Positions 30,301-38,929 of a stretch of DNA of 64,000 nucleotides are shown in pieces. Under the pieces are notes generated by a model that had not been told where the DNA came from, ran no database searches, and worked only from the letters and a program-made list of their open reading frames with translations. The translations under genes were made by a program, and so were the position numbers. The first letter of the stretch is position 1; every line of letters starts with the position of its first letter. This stretch comes from Thalassolituus hydrocarboniclasticus (GTDB taxonomy: Bacteria > Pseudomonadota > Gammaproteobacteria > Pseudomonadales > Oceanobacteraceae). Location of the stretch: NCBI RefSeq assembly GCF_025345565.1, contig NZ_CP054475.1:3575129-3639128 (forward strand), read 5' to 3'.

Positions 30301-30376
30301 TGGCAGGCCAGGAGGGACTCGAACCCCCAACACCCGGTTTTGGAGACCGGTGCTCTACCAATTGAACTACTGGCCT
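30301..30376 (-). tRNA. tRNA-Trp (anticodon CCA)
   Basis: A 76-nt cloverleaf with encoded CCA: acceptor AGGCCAG pairs with CTGGCCT, discriminator G, anticodon loop CTCCAAA, T-arm GGGGGTTCGAGTCCC. It lies between tuf copy 3 and secE, the conserved position in many gammaproteobacteria. Confidence 0.97.
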
Positions 30377-30443
30377 AAAGACACTCAATTAGGGCGCCGT
30401 AAGTTACAGCACCCCCACCGAATAATCAAGCCTTAACGGTTGA

Positions 30444-31667
30444 TTATTCGATAATTTTTGCTACAACGCCGGCGCCAACAGTACGACCGCCTTCACGGAT
30501 CGCAAAACGCAGACCTTCATCCATCGCGATCGGAGCGATCAGAGTGATGGTCAGCTTAACGTTGTCACCTGGCATTACCATCTCAACGCCTTCTGGCAGC
30601 TCACAAGCACCAGTTACGTCAGTGGTACGGAAGTAGAACTGTGGACGGTAACCTTTGAAGAATGGAGTGTGACGACCACCTTCATCTTTACCCAGTACGT
30701 ATACTTCAGATTCGAACTTGGTGTGAGGAGTGATAGAACCTGGCTTCGCCAGAACCTGACCACGTTCAACTTCGTCACGCTTGGTACCACGCAGCAGAAC
30801 ACCTACGTTCTCACCAGCACGGCCTTCGTCCAGGATCTTACGGAACATCTCAACACCGGTACAGGTAGTCTTGATGGTCTCTTTGATACCGATGATGGAC
30901 AGTTCTTCACCAGTGCGAACGATACCACGCTCAACACGACCGGTAACAACAGTACCACGACCCTGGATAGAGAATACGTCTTCGATTGGCATCAGGAAGG
31001 CGCCGTCGATAGCACGCTCTGGCTCAGGGATGTAAGAATCCAGAGTTTCTACCAGTTTCTTAACAGCAGACGTACCCATTTCGTTGTCGTCTTCGCCGTT
31101 CAGAGCCATCAGAGCAGAACCTGGGATGATTGGAGTGTCGTCGCCTGGGAAGTCGTATTCAGACAGCAGGTCACGCAGTTCCATTTCAACCAGTTCCAGC
31201 ATCTCTGCGTATTCTTCAGAATCGGCACCGCCGCAATCTTCAGCCAGCAGGTCAGCTTTGTTCAGGAATACAACGATGTAAGGTACACCAACCTGACGGG
31301 ACAGCAGGATATGTTCACGGGTCTGAGGCATTGGGCCGTCAGTAGAACCACATACCAGGATCGCGCCGTCCATCTGCGCAGCACCGGTGATCATGTTTTT
31401 AACATAGTCAGCGTGGCCCGGGCAGTCTACGTGTGCGTAGTGACGGTTCGGAGATTCGTATTCTACGTGGGAGGTAGAAATGGTGATACCACGCTCACGC
31501 TCTTCAGGAGCATTGTCGATACCGTCGAACGCTACCGCTGCACCGCCCCATACTTCGGAACATACGCGGGTCAGAGCCGCAGTCAGAGTGGTTTTACCGT
31601 GGTCAACGTGACCGATAGTGCCAACGTTTACGTGGGGTTTTGAGCGTTCAAACGTTTCCTTTGCCAT
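30444..31667 (-). CDS. tuf: Elongation factor Tu, copy 3 (tRNA-tufB locus)
   Basis: Third 407-residue EF-Tu, protein-identical to the other two; nucleotide differences are few and scattered. ATG start with CAGGG upstream. It lies downstream of the Tyr-Gly-Thr tRNA cluster and upstream of tRNA-Trp/secE, matching the classical tufB location. A terminator-like hairpin separates it from the tRNAs, so it either relies on readthrough or has a promoter I did not recognise. Confidence 0.98.
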   Translation of the reverse strand: MAKETFERSKPHVNVGTIGHVDHGKTTLTAALTRVCSEVWGGAAVAFDGIDNAPEERERGITISTSHVEYESPNRHYAHVDCPGHADYVKNMITGAAQMDGAILVCGSTDGPMPQTREHILLSRQVGVPYIVVFLNKADLLAEDCGGADSEEYAEMLELVEMELRDLLSEYDFPGDDTPIIPGSALMALNGEDDNEMGTSAVKKLVETLDSYIPEPERAIDGAFLMPIEDVFSIQGRGTVVTGRVERGIVRTGEELSIIGIKETIKTTCTGVEMFRKILDEGRAGENVGVLLRGTKRDEVERGQVLAKPGSITPHTKFESEVYVLGKDEGGRHTPFFKGYRPQFYFRTTDVTGACELPEGVEMVMPGDNVKLTITLIAPIAMDEGLRFAIREGGRTVGAGVVAKIIE

Positions 31668-31715
31668 GACCCTGTCTCTTTGTCAGTGTGGTTATCGTTT
31701 CTTTGTTACATACAC

Positions 31716-31745
31716 AAAAAGGCAGGCCATCGGCCTACCTTTTTA
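31716..31745 (-). terminator. Terminator-like hairpin between tRNA-Thr and tuf copy 3
   Basis: Minus strand: stem GGTAGGCC / GGCCTGCC with a GAT loop, followed by TTTTTG. It sits 8 nt after the tRNA-Thr 3' end and about 50 nt before the tuf start, so it should end most tRNA transcripts before tuf. Confidence 0.75.
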
Positions 31746-31752
31746 CGAATAA

Positions 31753-31828
<76 letters not shown>

Positions 31829-31834
31829 GAAGTT

Positions 31835-31908
<74 letters not shown>

Positions 31909-31990
31909 TTACTCAGAAGACTTGCCGGGACAATGGCCACACAGCTTGCCTGCTGGCTCCGATCTGCCGACCAGGTCGTCAGATCAAAAG

Positions 31991-32074
31991 TGGTGGTGGG
32001 GGCTGGATTCGAACCAGCGAAGCTTTCGCGTCAGATTTACAGTCTGATCCCTTTGGCCGCTCGGGAACCCCACC
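31991..32074 (-). tRNA. tRNA-Tyr (anticodon GTA)
   Basis: An 84-nt class II tRNA with a long variable arm and encoded CCA: acceptor GGTGGGG pairs with the CCCCACC-type 3' strand, anticodon GTA in CTGTAAA, T-loop TTCGAAT. First tRNA of the cluster, directly behind a strong promoter. Confidence 0.97.
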
Positions 32075-32086
32075 GAAGTGGCGCGT

Positions 32087-32115
32087 ATTATGTTGATGAG
32101 GCGCATACCTGTCAA
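32087..32115 (-). promoter_or_regulatory. Sigma-70 promoter of the tRNA-Tyr-Gly-Thr (tuf) operon
   Basis: Minus strand: -35 TTGACA (32110-32115), 17-bp spacer, -10 CATAAT (32087-32092), followed by a GC-rich discriminator (ACGCGCC). That is the usual sign of stringent, growth-rate-controlled stable-RNA promoters. The tRNA-Tyr 5' end is 13 nt downstream. Confidence 0.85.
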
Positions 32116-32189
32116 CACTTTTTCGCTTATTTATTATCGACTTACGAATTTACAGCAAAAACGGCGCCGATTGTGCAGATAACGTACAA

Positions 32190-32858
32190 CTAGCCCGCAT
32201 TGCTACACTCAACCAGCGCCCAGCTGATTTCTTTATCGCCCGCCTGAATGCGTTCACGCATGCGCTCATTCAGCTGTGACACTTCGATCACTTCAACCCA
32301 GTATTCACGCACCGACTTATTAACCACCAGCACCTCAACCGGAATATCAAACTCCTCCACCGCTTTCTGCAGTCCGTATGCGGACTCTTTATTGCGGAAC
32401 AGTCCCAGCGAAACACCTTCGGCCAGATCGCCCTGAGTAATGATGTAGCTGTCGAATTTACGCTTCTGCAGTTCTTTTAATGTGCGCAGAGCTTCTTCAC
32501 GGGTAGCTCGCGGAGGCACATGCACCCAGTATTCAGAAGGTTCGCCACTTTCAATATCAACGGTATTGATGCGGCCATGCAGACTCAGGGCACTGACCCG
32601 CGCCAATAAATGACGTGCATCCAGCTCGTCAGCATAAGGGCCTGCAACGTAGCACAAAGCCTCGCGCTGATCGGCCACCTTACGTGGAGCAGCTGGCTGC
32701 AGACTATCCCCAGCCTCACTGACCAGTTGCAGGGTTTTCACTGAACCGGGAATTTCCAGAGCGCGCAGCGGAGCCGGAGCAGCTTCGCCCTGCTTCTGCC
32801 AAAACGTTGCCAGCAACAGAAGGTTGCCAAACACTAAGGTAAAAAAGATCCAGCGCAT
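32190..32858 (-). CDS. SPOR-domain membrane-anchored protein
   Basis: 222 residues. An N-terminal hydrophobic segment (WIFFTLVFGNLLLLATFW) should anchor it in the inner membrane. A conserved region with CYVAGPYADELDA and a C-terminal SPOR-like repeat region (SYIITQGDLAEGVSLGLFRNKE) follow. SPOR domains bind denuded septal peptidoglycan, so a role near the division site is possible. It overlaps the end of coaX; such genes often follow coaX-birA in Pseudomonas-type genomes. Confidence 0.75.
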   Translation of the reverse strand: MRWIFFTLVFGNLLLLATFWQKQGEAAPAPLRALEIPGSVKTLQLVSEAGDSLQPAAPRKVADQREALCYVAGPYADELDARHLLARVSALSLHGRINTVDIESGEPSEYWVHVPPRATREEALRTLKELQKRKFDSYIITQGDLAEGVSLGLFRNKESAYGLQKAVEEFDIPVEVLVVNKSVREYWVEVIEVSQLNERMRERIQAGDKEISWALVECSNAG

Positions 32859-33568
32859 AAGGAATCCATACCATCAAATACAAGATCAGGCCGGTACTCG
32901 CAGCCAAGCTGCGTCGCCAACCATAAACCATCACCACCGGTGACAACCAACACATGCTGCGGATAGTCCTGCTGCACCGAACGCACCAGCGCAGCCTGTT
33001 GGCGATAAACACCCGAACTGACACAGCCAACCGTATCCTGCCCCGGCAGCAACTGCTGAGATGCCCGCTCGTCATTATAAGGACGGACACGCTGAGTGCT
33101 GTTAAACAACGCCTGTTGCGCCAACTGCAATCCAGGAACGATAAAACCGCCCTCATGGTGATTGTCTGCCGACATTAAATCAACCGTCAGCGCCGTCCCG
33201 GCATCCGCCACTATTAATGGTGCAGAATAATGGCAACGCGCACCCAGCATCGCCAGCCAGCGGTCGACTCCGAGCCTGCCCGGCTCCGCATAGCAATGTA
33301 TAAAAGCAGGATGATCGCTTACCGGCTGCGCCAGCCAGCGCAGTCTGGCGCCATAATGCGCATTCAGACTCTGATGCAGGCTGTCGTTGTCGCGCACACT
33401 GGCAACCACCACACGGTCACAGTGCGCCGGGAAAATTCTGCCGGCTTCAGCATCAGACATCTGCGCCAGATCGGTGTGAGCAACACCCCCCTGAGCTTCA
33501 ATAATACCAGCCTGACGCAGCTGCCATTTTACCCGGCTGTTACCGGCATCAATCAGCAGGACGGACAC
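32834..33568 (-). CDS. coaX: Type III pantothenate kinase
   Basis: Phosphorylates pantothenate in the first step of coenzyme A synthesis. It has the ASKHA-fold motifs LLIDAGNSRVKW (nucleotide binding), GVDRWLAMLGAR and VADAGTALTVDLM. The start is placed at the GTG at 33568, 7 nt after GGAGAA inside the end of birA, giving 244 residues, the usual length. An ATG at 33583 lacks a ribosome-binding site. The 20-nt overlap with birA suggests translational coupling. Confidence 0.93.
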   Translation of the reverse strand: MSVLLIDAGNSRVKWQLRQAGIIEAQGGVAHTDLAQMSDAEAGRIFPAHCDRVVVASVRDNDSLHQSLNAHYGARLRWLAQPVSDHPAFIHCYAEPGRLGVDRWLAMLGARCHYSAPLIVADAGTALTVDLMSADNHHEGGFIVPGLQLAQQALFNSTQRVRPYNDERASQQLLPGQDTVGCVSSGVYRQQAALVRSVQQDYPQHVLVVTGGDGLWLATQLGCEYRPDLVFDGMDSLCAGSFLP

Positions 33569-34505
33569 TGAGTTCTCCGGCATTAATAACGTCGATACCA
33601 TGCTCGGTCTGCAGCATCAGCTCACCTTTACGGTTAACGCCTTTTACCTTGCCGCGCTTTTCATTAGCAGCAGAAATAATACGTACCTCCTGCTGGTGAT
33701 AAATATCGCGTTCCGACCAGTATTGCTGATAGGGAGCAAAACCATTGCGCTGAAATTCATCCACCACCGCAAGCAACTCATCAAGAATGGTGGCGGCCAC
33801 TTCATTACGCGACAGATCCGGCTTAAAGCTGCGCAACTCGGCCCAGGGTTGCTCAATACTTTCCGCATCGCTGTTGCTGAGCGCCAGATTGAGTCCTACA
33901 CCAATAACAACCTGACAATGGCTGCTGTACTCACCGGTCACTTCCAGCAAAATGCCGGCGAGTTTTTTTCCGTCAGCGTAAACATCGTTCGGCCATTTAA
34001 GACCTATACCTTCAATCCCAAGCCGGGCGAGTGCTTTTTCAACGGCAATGGCCGTCATCAGGCTCAGTCCTTCAAGGGCGGCCATACCACCAGCAAAGGA
34101 AACCAGCAGCGATAAATAAATATTCTTGCCAAACGGGCTGACCCACTGCCGGCCACGGCGACCACGCCCACTGACCTGCTTTTCAGCCAGCACGGCATAA
34201 CGCTTACCCATATGATCGCCGGCACGTTCAAACAGATAGGTATTGGTAGAACCAACATCCAGCAGAATTTCCAGAATATCGAGACGCTGACTCAGTGATC
34301 CCTGAATACGCTCTTTATCCAATAACTCAATAGCATCCTGCAGGCGATAACCTTTTCCTTTAACTGAGGAATAGGGAATATTCAGCTCATCGAGTTTTTT
34401 CAGTTGTTTCCATACCGCAGCCCGGCTGACGCCCAGCTTTTCGCCCAGCTCTTCACCGGAATGAAACTGACCATCTGCAAGTAATTCAAGAATCCTGTTG
34501 AGCAT
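33549..34505 (-). CDS. birA: Bifunctional biotin-protein ligase / biotin operon repressor
   Basis: Activates biotin and attaches it to biotin-carrier proteins, and represses biotin synthesis genes. The N-terminal winged helix-turn-helix (residues 1-60, GEELGEKLGVSRAAVWKQL) shows it is the regulatory class. The catalytic domain has SGRGRRGRQW and KWPNDVYADGKKLAGIL. A C-terminal SH3-like domain follows. The ATG at 34505 has a strong GGAGGT site; 318 residues. Confidence 0.95.
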   Translation of the reverse strand: MLNRILELLADGQFHSGEELGEKLGVSRAAVWKQLKKLDELNIPYSSVKGKGYRLQDAIELLDKERIQGSLSQRLDILEILLDVGSTNTYLFERAGDHMGKRYAVLAEKQVSGRGRRGRQWVSPFGKNIYLSLLVSFAGGMAALEGLSLMTAIAVEKALARLGIEGIGLKWPNDVYADGKKLAGILLEVTGEYSSHCQVVIGVGLNLALSNSDAESIEQPWAELRSFKPDLSRNEVAATILDELLAVVDEFQRNGFAPYQQYWSERDIYHQQEVRIISAANEKRGKVKGVNRKGELMLQTEHGIDVINAGELSVRPAD

Positions 34506-34671
34506 AGTGCTACCTCCGCGCTGCAATATACCCGATCAGCCTGCCCCACACAGCACAGCATAATAAGAAGCAGGTAATTTTCCCGACTGCACAGCGGCTG
34601 CACTTTCAGCCATACTTTATACAACCCGGATAATCAGAAACCGTACCGCCGGTTCTCCTTCAGAGGCAACC

Positions 34672-35553
34672 ATGGTCAATCCCCTGCTGATACTGTGCCT
34701 GTTAATAAGCAGCTCCGCCTTCGCCGCCGAAGCGATACGGGTTCAGCCACAGCGGACGGCCGTCGATGGCAGCTACCTTTATTACACTGACCTGTTACGC
34801 CTTGTGCTCAGTAACACCAGCAAAGAGTATGGCGATGCCGAACTGGTCAGCATCAGCCGCCTGACCCAGGCGCGGGCATTTCAGGCGCTGCACGATAACC
34901 TGATCGATGTATTCTGGGCCGGCACCAGCCGCGAGCGTGAAGTTTTCGTAGAGCCAATCCGCATCCCCCTGCACGCCGGGCTGCTTGGCATCCGCATTCC
35001 GGTTATCCGCAAAGCCGATCAGGCCCGCTTTGATTCCCTGCATAACCTCAGCGACCTGCAACAGCTGAGCGCCTGTCAGGGCGACCACTGGCCGGACTCA
35101 GACATTCTGGAAGCCAACGGCTTTAATGTGCTGAGAGCAACCAAGTTTGAAGTGATGTACCAGCTGCTGCAGGCTGGTCGCTGCGACTACTTTCCGCGCG
35201 GTATTAATGAAGTCTACGCCGAGGTCAGCCACATCAGCCGTAATGATCTGATGATCTACGAACGCATCATTCTCAACTACCCGTTTCCGATGTACTTCTT
35301 TGTCAGCCGTGACAACCCGCGCCTGGCCGAACGGCTGACCAAAGGCATGGAACAACTGGCTGCCAGCGGCGAACTGCTGACCTTTCTGCAACAACATCCG
35401 ACAACACGCGACATATTCCCCCTCAGCCGGCTCAGCAACAGCTGGATTATCCCGCTGCATAATCCTCTGCTGCCAGAGCTGACACCACTGACCGACAGGC
35501 GTCTGTGGATTGAGCTTCCCTCCCGCAACAGCCAATCACCAACCGTCCCCTGA
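34672..35553 (+). CDS. Periplasmic solute-binding protein (amino-acid-type, PBP2 fold)
   Basis: 293 residues with a clear signal peptide (NPLLILCLLISSSAFA, cleavage before AEA). The body looks like the extracellular solute-binding family 3 fold: ALHDNLIDVFWAG, a hinge region DILEANGFNVLRATKF and YFPRGINEVYAEV. No permease or ATPase gene is adjacent, so it may be a stand-alone sensor or binding protein of the kind found widely in marine gammaproteobacteria. The substrate is unknown. It diverges from birA. Confidence 0.7.
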   Translation: MVNPLLILCLLISSSAFAAEAIRVQPQRTAVDGSYLYYTDLLRLVLSNTSKEYGDAELVSISRLTQARAFQALHDNLIDVFWAGTSREREVFVEPIRIPLHAGLLGIRIPVIRKADQARFDSLHNLSDLQQLSACQGDHWPDSDILEANGFNVLRATKFEVMYQLLQAGRCDYFPRGINEVYAEVSHISRNDLMIYERIILNYPFPMYFFVSRDNPRLAERLTKGMEQLAASGELLTFLQQHPTTRDIFPLSRLSNSWIIPLHNPLLPELTPLTDRRLWIELPSRNSQSPTVP

Positions 35554-35952
35554 CCCTACCGCCAGCTGCAGCTGCCACCTGAGAATCCTTCTCTCATCAC
35601 CAGAAAAAATGTCGGGTATAAAGAATATGCGTTCTCTCTATGCAGACAGCGCCGGTGGCCGGAACTGACTCGCCCATAAGAATGAGCGCCGCAGCACGTG
35701 CGGTGCGGGATGCAGCCAGATTCAGATAAAAATACTGGTAAAAAATTGACCGAAATCAGGGCATCCGAAACCACCTTGTGAACCTGAAATACAGCATCAC
35801 CCCCACCAGGCCTGCATTGCGACTAAAGCCTAACATGTGTATAAAACGCCCGTTTGAATTCTGGCCAGCAGACACAATGAGCCACAAGCTCGCGCTGGCA
35901 GGCACCAACAGTGCCGGACTGTGTACAGATTTTTACCTACAGGCGAAATCGA
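35554..35952 (+). other. Gap before mqo; only a promoter recognised
   Basis: About 400 bp without a convincing gene. Short antisense frames here lack ribosome-binding sites. Its one supported element is the promoter at 35817-35845. Confidence 0.6.
35817..35845 (+). promoter_or_regulatory. Probable sigma-70 promoter of mqo
   Basis: Plus strand: -35 TTGCGA (35817-35822), 17-bp spacer, -10 TATAAA (35840-35845), giving a leader of about 100 nt before the mqo ATG. Confidence 0.6.
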
Positions 35953-37437
35953 ATGGCAACAAACAAGGTAGATGTACTGCTGGTTGGCGGCGGGGTTATG
36001 AGTGCCACTCTGGGCACCCTGCTCAACAAGCTTGATCCTTCCCTCCGACTGACCATGGTGGAACGCCTGGATCATGTCGCCCATGAAAGTACCGATGGCT
36101 GGAACAATGCCGGTACTGGCCACGCAGGCTATTGCGAACTTAATTACACCCCGGAAAACGAGCAGGGCGACGTCGAAATCAACCGCGCCCTGACCATCAA
36201 TGCCAACTTTGAAGTATCCCTGCAGCTGTGGACTTCTCTGGTTGGCAGCGGCGACCTGCCGGCACCGGACAACTTTATCAACCCGACCCCGCACATCAGC
36301 TTTGTCTGGGGTGAAGGTAACGTTGCCTTCCTGCGTCAGCGCTGGGAAAAGCTGTCCGCGCATCATCTGTTCAAAGACATGCAATACAGCGAAGACCACG
36401 ATGTGCTGCGCCAGTGGATGCCACTGGTGATGGAAAACCGCGACCCGTCTGAAAAGATTGCGGCGACCCGTATTAACTACGGCAGCGACGTCGACTTCGG
36501 CTCCCTGACCCGCAATCTGGTCGGAACACTGCAAAAGCGTGACGCCTTTGAGCTGCTGCTGAGCCACGAAGTCAGCGAACTGGAGCAGAACAAAGACGGC
36601 AACTGGAAAGTACGCCTGAAAGACCGCACCTCCGGTAAGAGCAAAACCATCGAAGCCGGTTTTGTCTTCCTTGGTGCCGGTGGTGGCGCTCTGCCACTGC
36701 TGCAGAAATCCGGTATTCCGGAAAGCAAAGGCTACGGCGGCTTCCCGGTTTCCGGTCAGTGGCTGGTCTGTAAAGACGAAGCCACCGTTAAGCGTCATTA
36801 CGCCAAGGTCTATGGCAAAGCCGCGATCGGTGCGCCACCGATGTCGGTTCCGCATCTGGATACCCGCATCATCAACGGTACTCCGGCGCTGCTGTTCGGC
36901 CCTTACGCTGGTTTTACCACCAAGTTCCTCAAGGCCGGCTCGAAGCTGGACCTGATCAAATCCGTACGTGCCAATAACCTGCTGCCGATGATGGACGTGG
37001 GTATGAACAATATGGATCTGACCAAATACCTGATCGGTGAAGTGCTGCAATCCCACGAAGACCGCATGAAATCCCTGCGTGAATACTTCCCGGGCGCTGA
37101 CTCCGGCAAATGGACACTGGCCGAAGCCGGTCAGCGTGTACAGATCATCAAAAAAGACGCCAAAGGGCGCGGCAAGCTGGAGTTCGGTACCGAACTGGTA
37201 GCCGCCAAAGACGGCTCGCTGGCTGCTCTGCTGGGTGCATCACCCGGTGCTTCGGTTGCCGCACAGGCGATGATCGAAGTGATTGAACGCTGCTTTAAAG
37301 AGCGCCTGGAGAACGGCTGGAAAGCCCGCCTGCAGGAGCTGGTGCCATCCTACGGTGAATCTCTGGTCAACAATGCCGAACTGCTCGGCAGCATCCGCCA
37401 GAACACCCTGAGCACCCTTGGCCTGCTGCGCGATTAA
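35953..37437 (+). CDS. mqo: Malate:quinone oxidoreductase
   Basis: FAD-dependent membrane-associated enzyme that oxidises malate to oxaloacetate and passes electrons to quinone, in place of or beside NAD-malate dehydrogenase. The start ATG at 35953 gives 494 residues. The dinucleotide-binding motif LLVGGGVMSATLG is at the N-terminus. STDGWNNAGTGHAGYCELNYTPE and LEFGTELVAAKDGSLAALLGASPGAS are family signatures. It is followed 51 nt later by pntAA, so malate oxidation and transhydrogenation may share a transcript. Confidence 0.95.
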   Translation: MATNKVDVLLVGGGVMSATLGTLLNKLDPSLRLTMVERLDHVAHESTDGWNNAGTGHAGYCELNYTPENEQGDVEINRALTINANFEVSLQLWTSLVGSGDLPAPDNFINPTPHISFVWGEGNVAFLRQRWEKLSAHHLFKDMQYSEDHDVLRQWMPLVMENRDPSEKIAATRINYGSDVDFGSLTRNLVGTLQKRDAFELLLSHEVSELEQNKDGNWKVRLKDRTSGKSKTIEAGFVFLGAGGGALPLLQKSGIPESKGYGGFPVSGQWLVCKDEATVKRHYAKVYGKAAIGAPPMSVPHLDTRIINGTPALLFGPYAGFTTKFLKAGSKLDLIKSVRANNLLPMMDVGMNNMDLTKYLIGEVLQSHEDRMKSLREYFPGADSGKWTLAEAGQRVQIIKKDAKGRGKLEFGTELVAAKDGSLAALLGASPGASVAAQAMIEVIERCFKERLENGWKARLQELVPSYGESLVNNAELLGSIRQNTLSTLGLLRD

Positions 37438-37488
37438 CGCGCGCAGGTCAGCTGACAATTTCAAGATAATCCAACAGGAGTTTTACCT

Positions 37489-38625
37489 ATGTTGATTGGT
37501 GTACCTAAGGAAATCTATCCTGGGGAAGCCCGGGTCGCCCTGATCCCAGCCGGGATTCAGACCCTGCTGACCGCCGGCTTTGAAGTCGTGGTACAGGAAG
37601 GCGCAGGCGATGCAGCTCACTTCAGCGATGAAGAATACCGCAGCAGCGGTGCCAGCATCGCCCCGACCGCTGAGTCGCTGTACGAGCAGGCTGATATCAT
37701 CCTGAAAGTCCGTCAGCCACTGGACAGCGAAGTGCCTCTGCTGAAAGAAGGCATTACCCTGATCTGTATGCTGGATGCCTGGTTCAACCAGCCGCTGATT
37801 CAGCAACTGGCCGAGCGTAAAGTGCGTTCTTTCGCGCTGGAATTTATTCCGCGTACCACCCGCGCGCAGTCTATGGACGTACTCAGCTCCATGGGTGCAA
37901 TCTCCGGTTACCGTTCAGTGCTGACTGGTGCGATGGCACTGCCACAGTACTTCCCGATGCTGATGACCGCTGCCGGTACTATTCACCCGGCGCGTGTATT
38001 CATCATTGGTGCCGGTGTTGCCGGTCTGATGGCGATCTCTACCGCCCGTCGTCTGGGTGCAGTGGTTGAAGCCTACGATACCCGTGCCGAAGTACGCGAA
38101 CAGGTAGAATCCCTGGGTGCCAAGTTCGTTGAATTCGACCTGCCACAGGAAGAAGGCGGCGCTACCGGCGGTTACGCGACCGAGAAATCGGAAGAGTTCT
38201 ACCGCAAGCAGCGTGAACAGATGACCGCCAAGGTATCCCAGGCGGATCTGGTTATCACCACCGCGGCGATCCCGGGCAAGATGTCTCCGCGCCTGATCAC
38301 CAAAGAAATGCTGCACTACATGAAGAAAGGTTCTGTGATCGTCGACCTGGCTGCCGAGCGTGGCGGTAACGTCGAAGGCACTGTGGCCGGCGAAAAAGTG
38401 TACGTCGATGGCGTCACCATCATCGGTTACACCGACCATCCGGGCCGTGTACCTGTGCATGCTTCCCAGCTGCTGACCAAAAACATCTCCACCTTCCTGC
38501 TGAACATGTCCAAAGAAGGCGTGCTCAACGTGAATATGGACGATGACATCGTGGCCGCCACTCTGATTACCGAAGACGGCGAAATCAAACACGCGGGCCT
38601 GAAAGCCCAGATCGAGAAGGAATAA
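37489..38625 (+). CDS. pntAA: NAD(P) transhydrogenase subunit alpha, part 1 (NAD-binding domain I)
   Basis: Soluble NAD(H)-binding domain of the proton-translocating transhydrogenase; 378 residues. N-terminal LIGVPKEIYPGEARVAL and the Rossmann motif FIIGAGVAGLMAISTARRLG are present. The membrane domain is encoded separately (pntAB), so this is the three-subunit form known from Rhodospirillum, not the two-subunit E. coli form. GGAG upstream of the ATG. Confidence 0.95.
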   Translation: MLIGVPKEIYPGEARVALIPAGIQTLLTAGFEVVVQEGAGDAAHFSDEEYRSSGASIAPTAESLYEQADIILKVRQPLDSEVPLLKEGITLICMLDAWFNQPLIQQLAERKVRSFALEFIPRTTRAQSMDVLSSMGAISGYRSVLTGAMALPQYFPMLMTAAGTIHPARVFIIGAGVAGLMAISTARRLGAVVEAYDTRAEVREQVESLGAKFVEFDLPQEEGGATGGYATEKSEEFYRKQREQMTAKVSQADLVITTAAIPGKMSPRLITKEMLHYMKKGSVIVDLAAERGGNVEGTVAGEKVYVDGVTIIGYTDHPGRVPVHASQLLTKNISTFLLNMSKEGVLNVNMDDDIVAATLITEDGEIKHAGLKAQIEKE

Positions 38626-38630
38626 ATCTG

Positions 38631-38915
38631 ATGGAAATGTTCATCATGAGCCTGACCATTTTCGTACTGGCGATCTTCGTCGGTGTGGAAGTGATCAACA
38701 AAGTACCCCCTACGCTGCACACCCCGCTGATGAGCGGTACTAACGCTATTTCCGGCATCGTCGTGGTTGGCGCCATCCTGAGTTCCGGCGGCAGCGAGCA
38801 CACCACTGTGCTGTCTACCGTGCTGGGCGTCGCCGCCATCATTCTGGCAACCATCAACATCGTGGCCGGTTTTATGGTAACCGACCGCATGCTGAACATG
38901 TTCAAAAAGAAATAA
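38631..38915 (+). CDS. pntAB: NAD(P) transhydrogenase subunit alpha, part 2 (membrane)
   Basis: A 94-residue membrane subunit with three or four hydrophobic segments: SLTIFVLAIFVGVEVI, then HTPLMSGTNAISGIVVVGAI and ATINIVAGFMVTDRM. The PTLHTPLMSGTNAISG motif is the conserved domain II sequence that lines the proton path. It starts 5 nt after pntAA and ends 14 nt before pntB. Confidence 0.93.
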   Translation: MEMFIMSLTIFVLAIFVGVEVINKVPPTLHTPLMSGTNAISGIVVVGAILSSGGSEHTTVLSTVLGVAAIILATINIVAGFMVTDRMLNMFKKK

Positions 38916-38929
38916 GGTAGCGGGACACA

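Noticed and set aside
30251..30388. N-terminal extension of SecE by 46 residues
   Set aside because: The extension translates tRNA-Trp; the ATG at 30250 has a ribosome-binding site and gives the normal SecE length.
35556..35774. 72-codon minus-strand frame in the mqo upstream gap
   Set aside because: Cysteine- and arginine-rich composition without a ribosome-binding site; looks like chance.
35911..35952. Upstream start for mqo adding 14 residues
   Set aside because: The residues before MATNKVDVLLVGGG are not family-like; the ATG at 35953 places the FAD motif at the usual distance.
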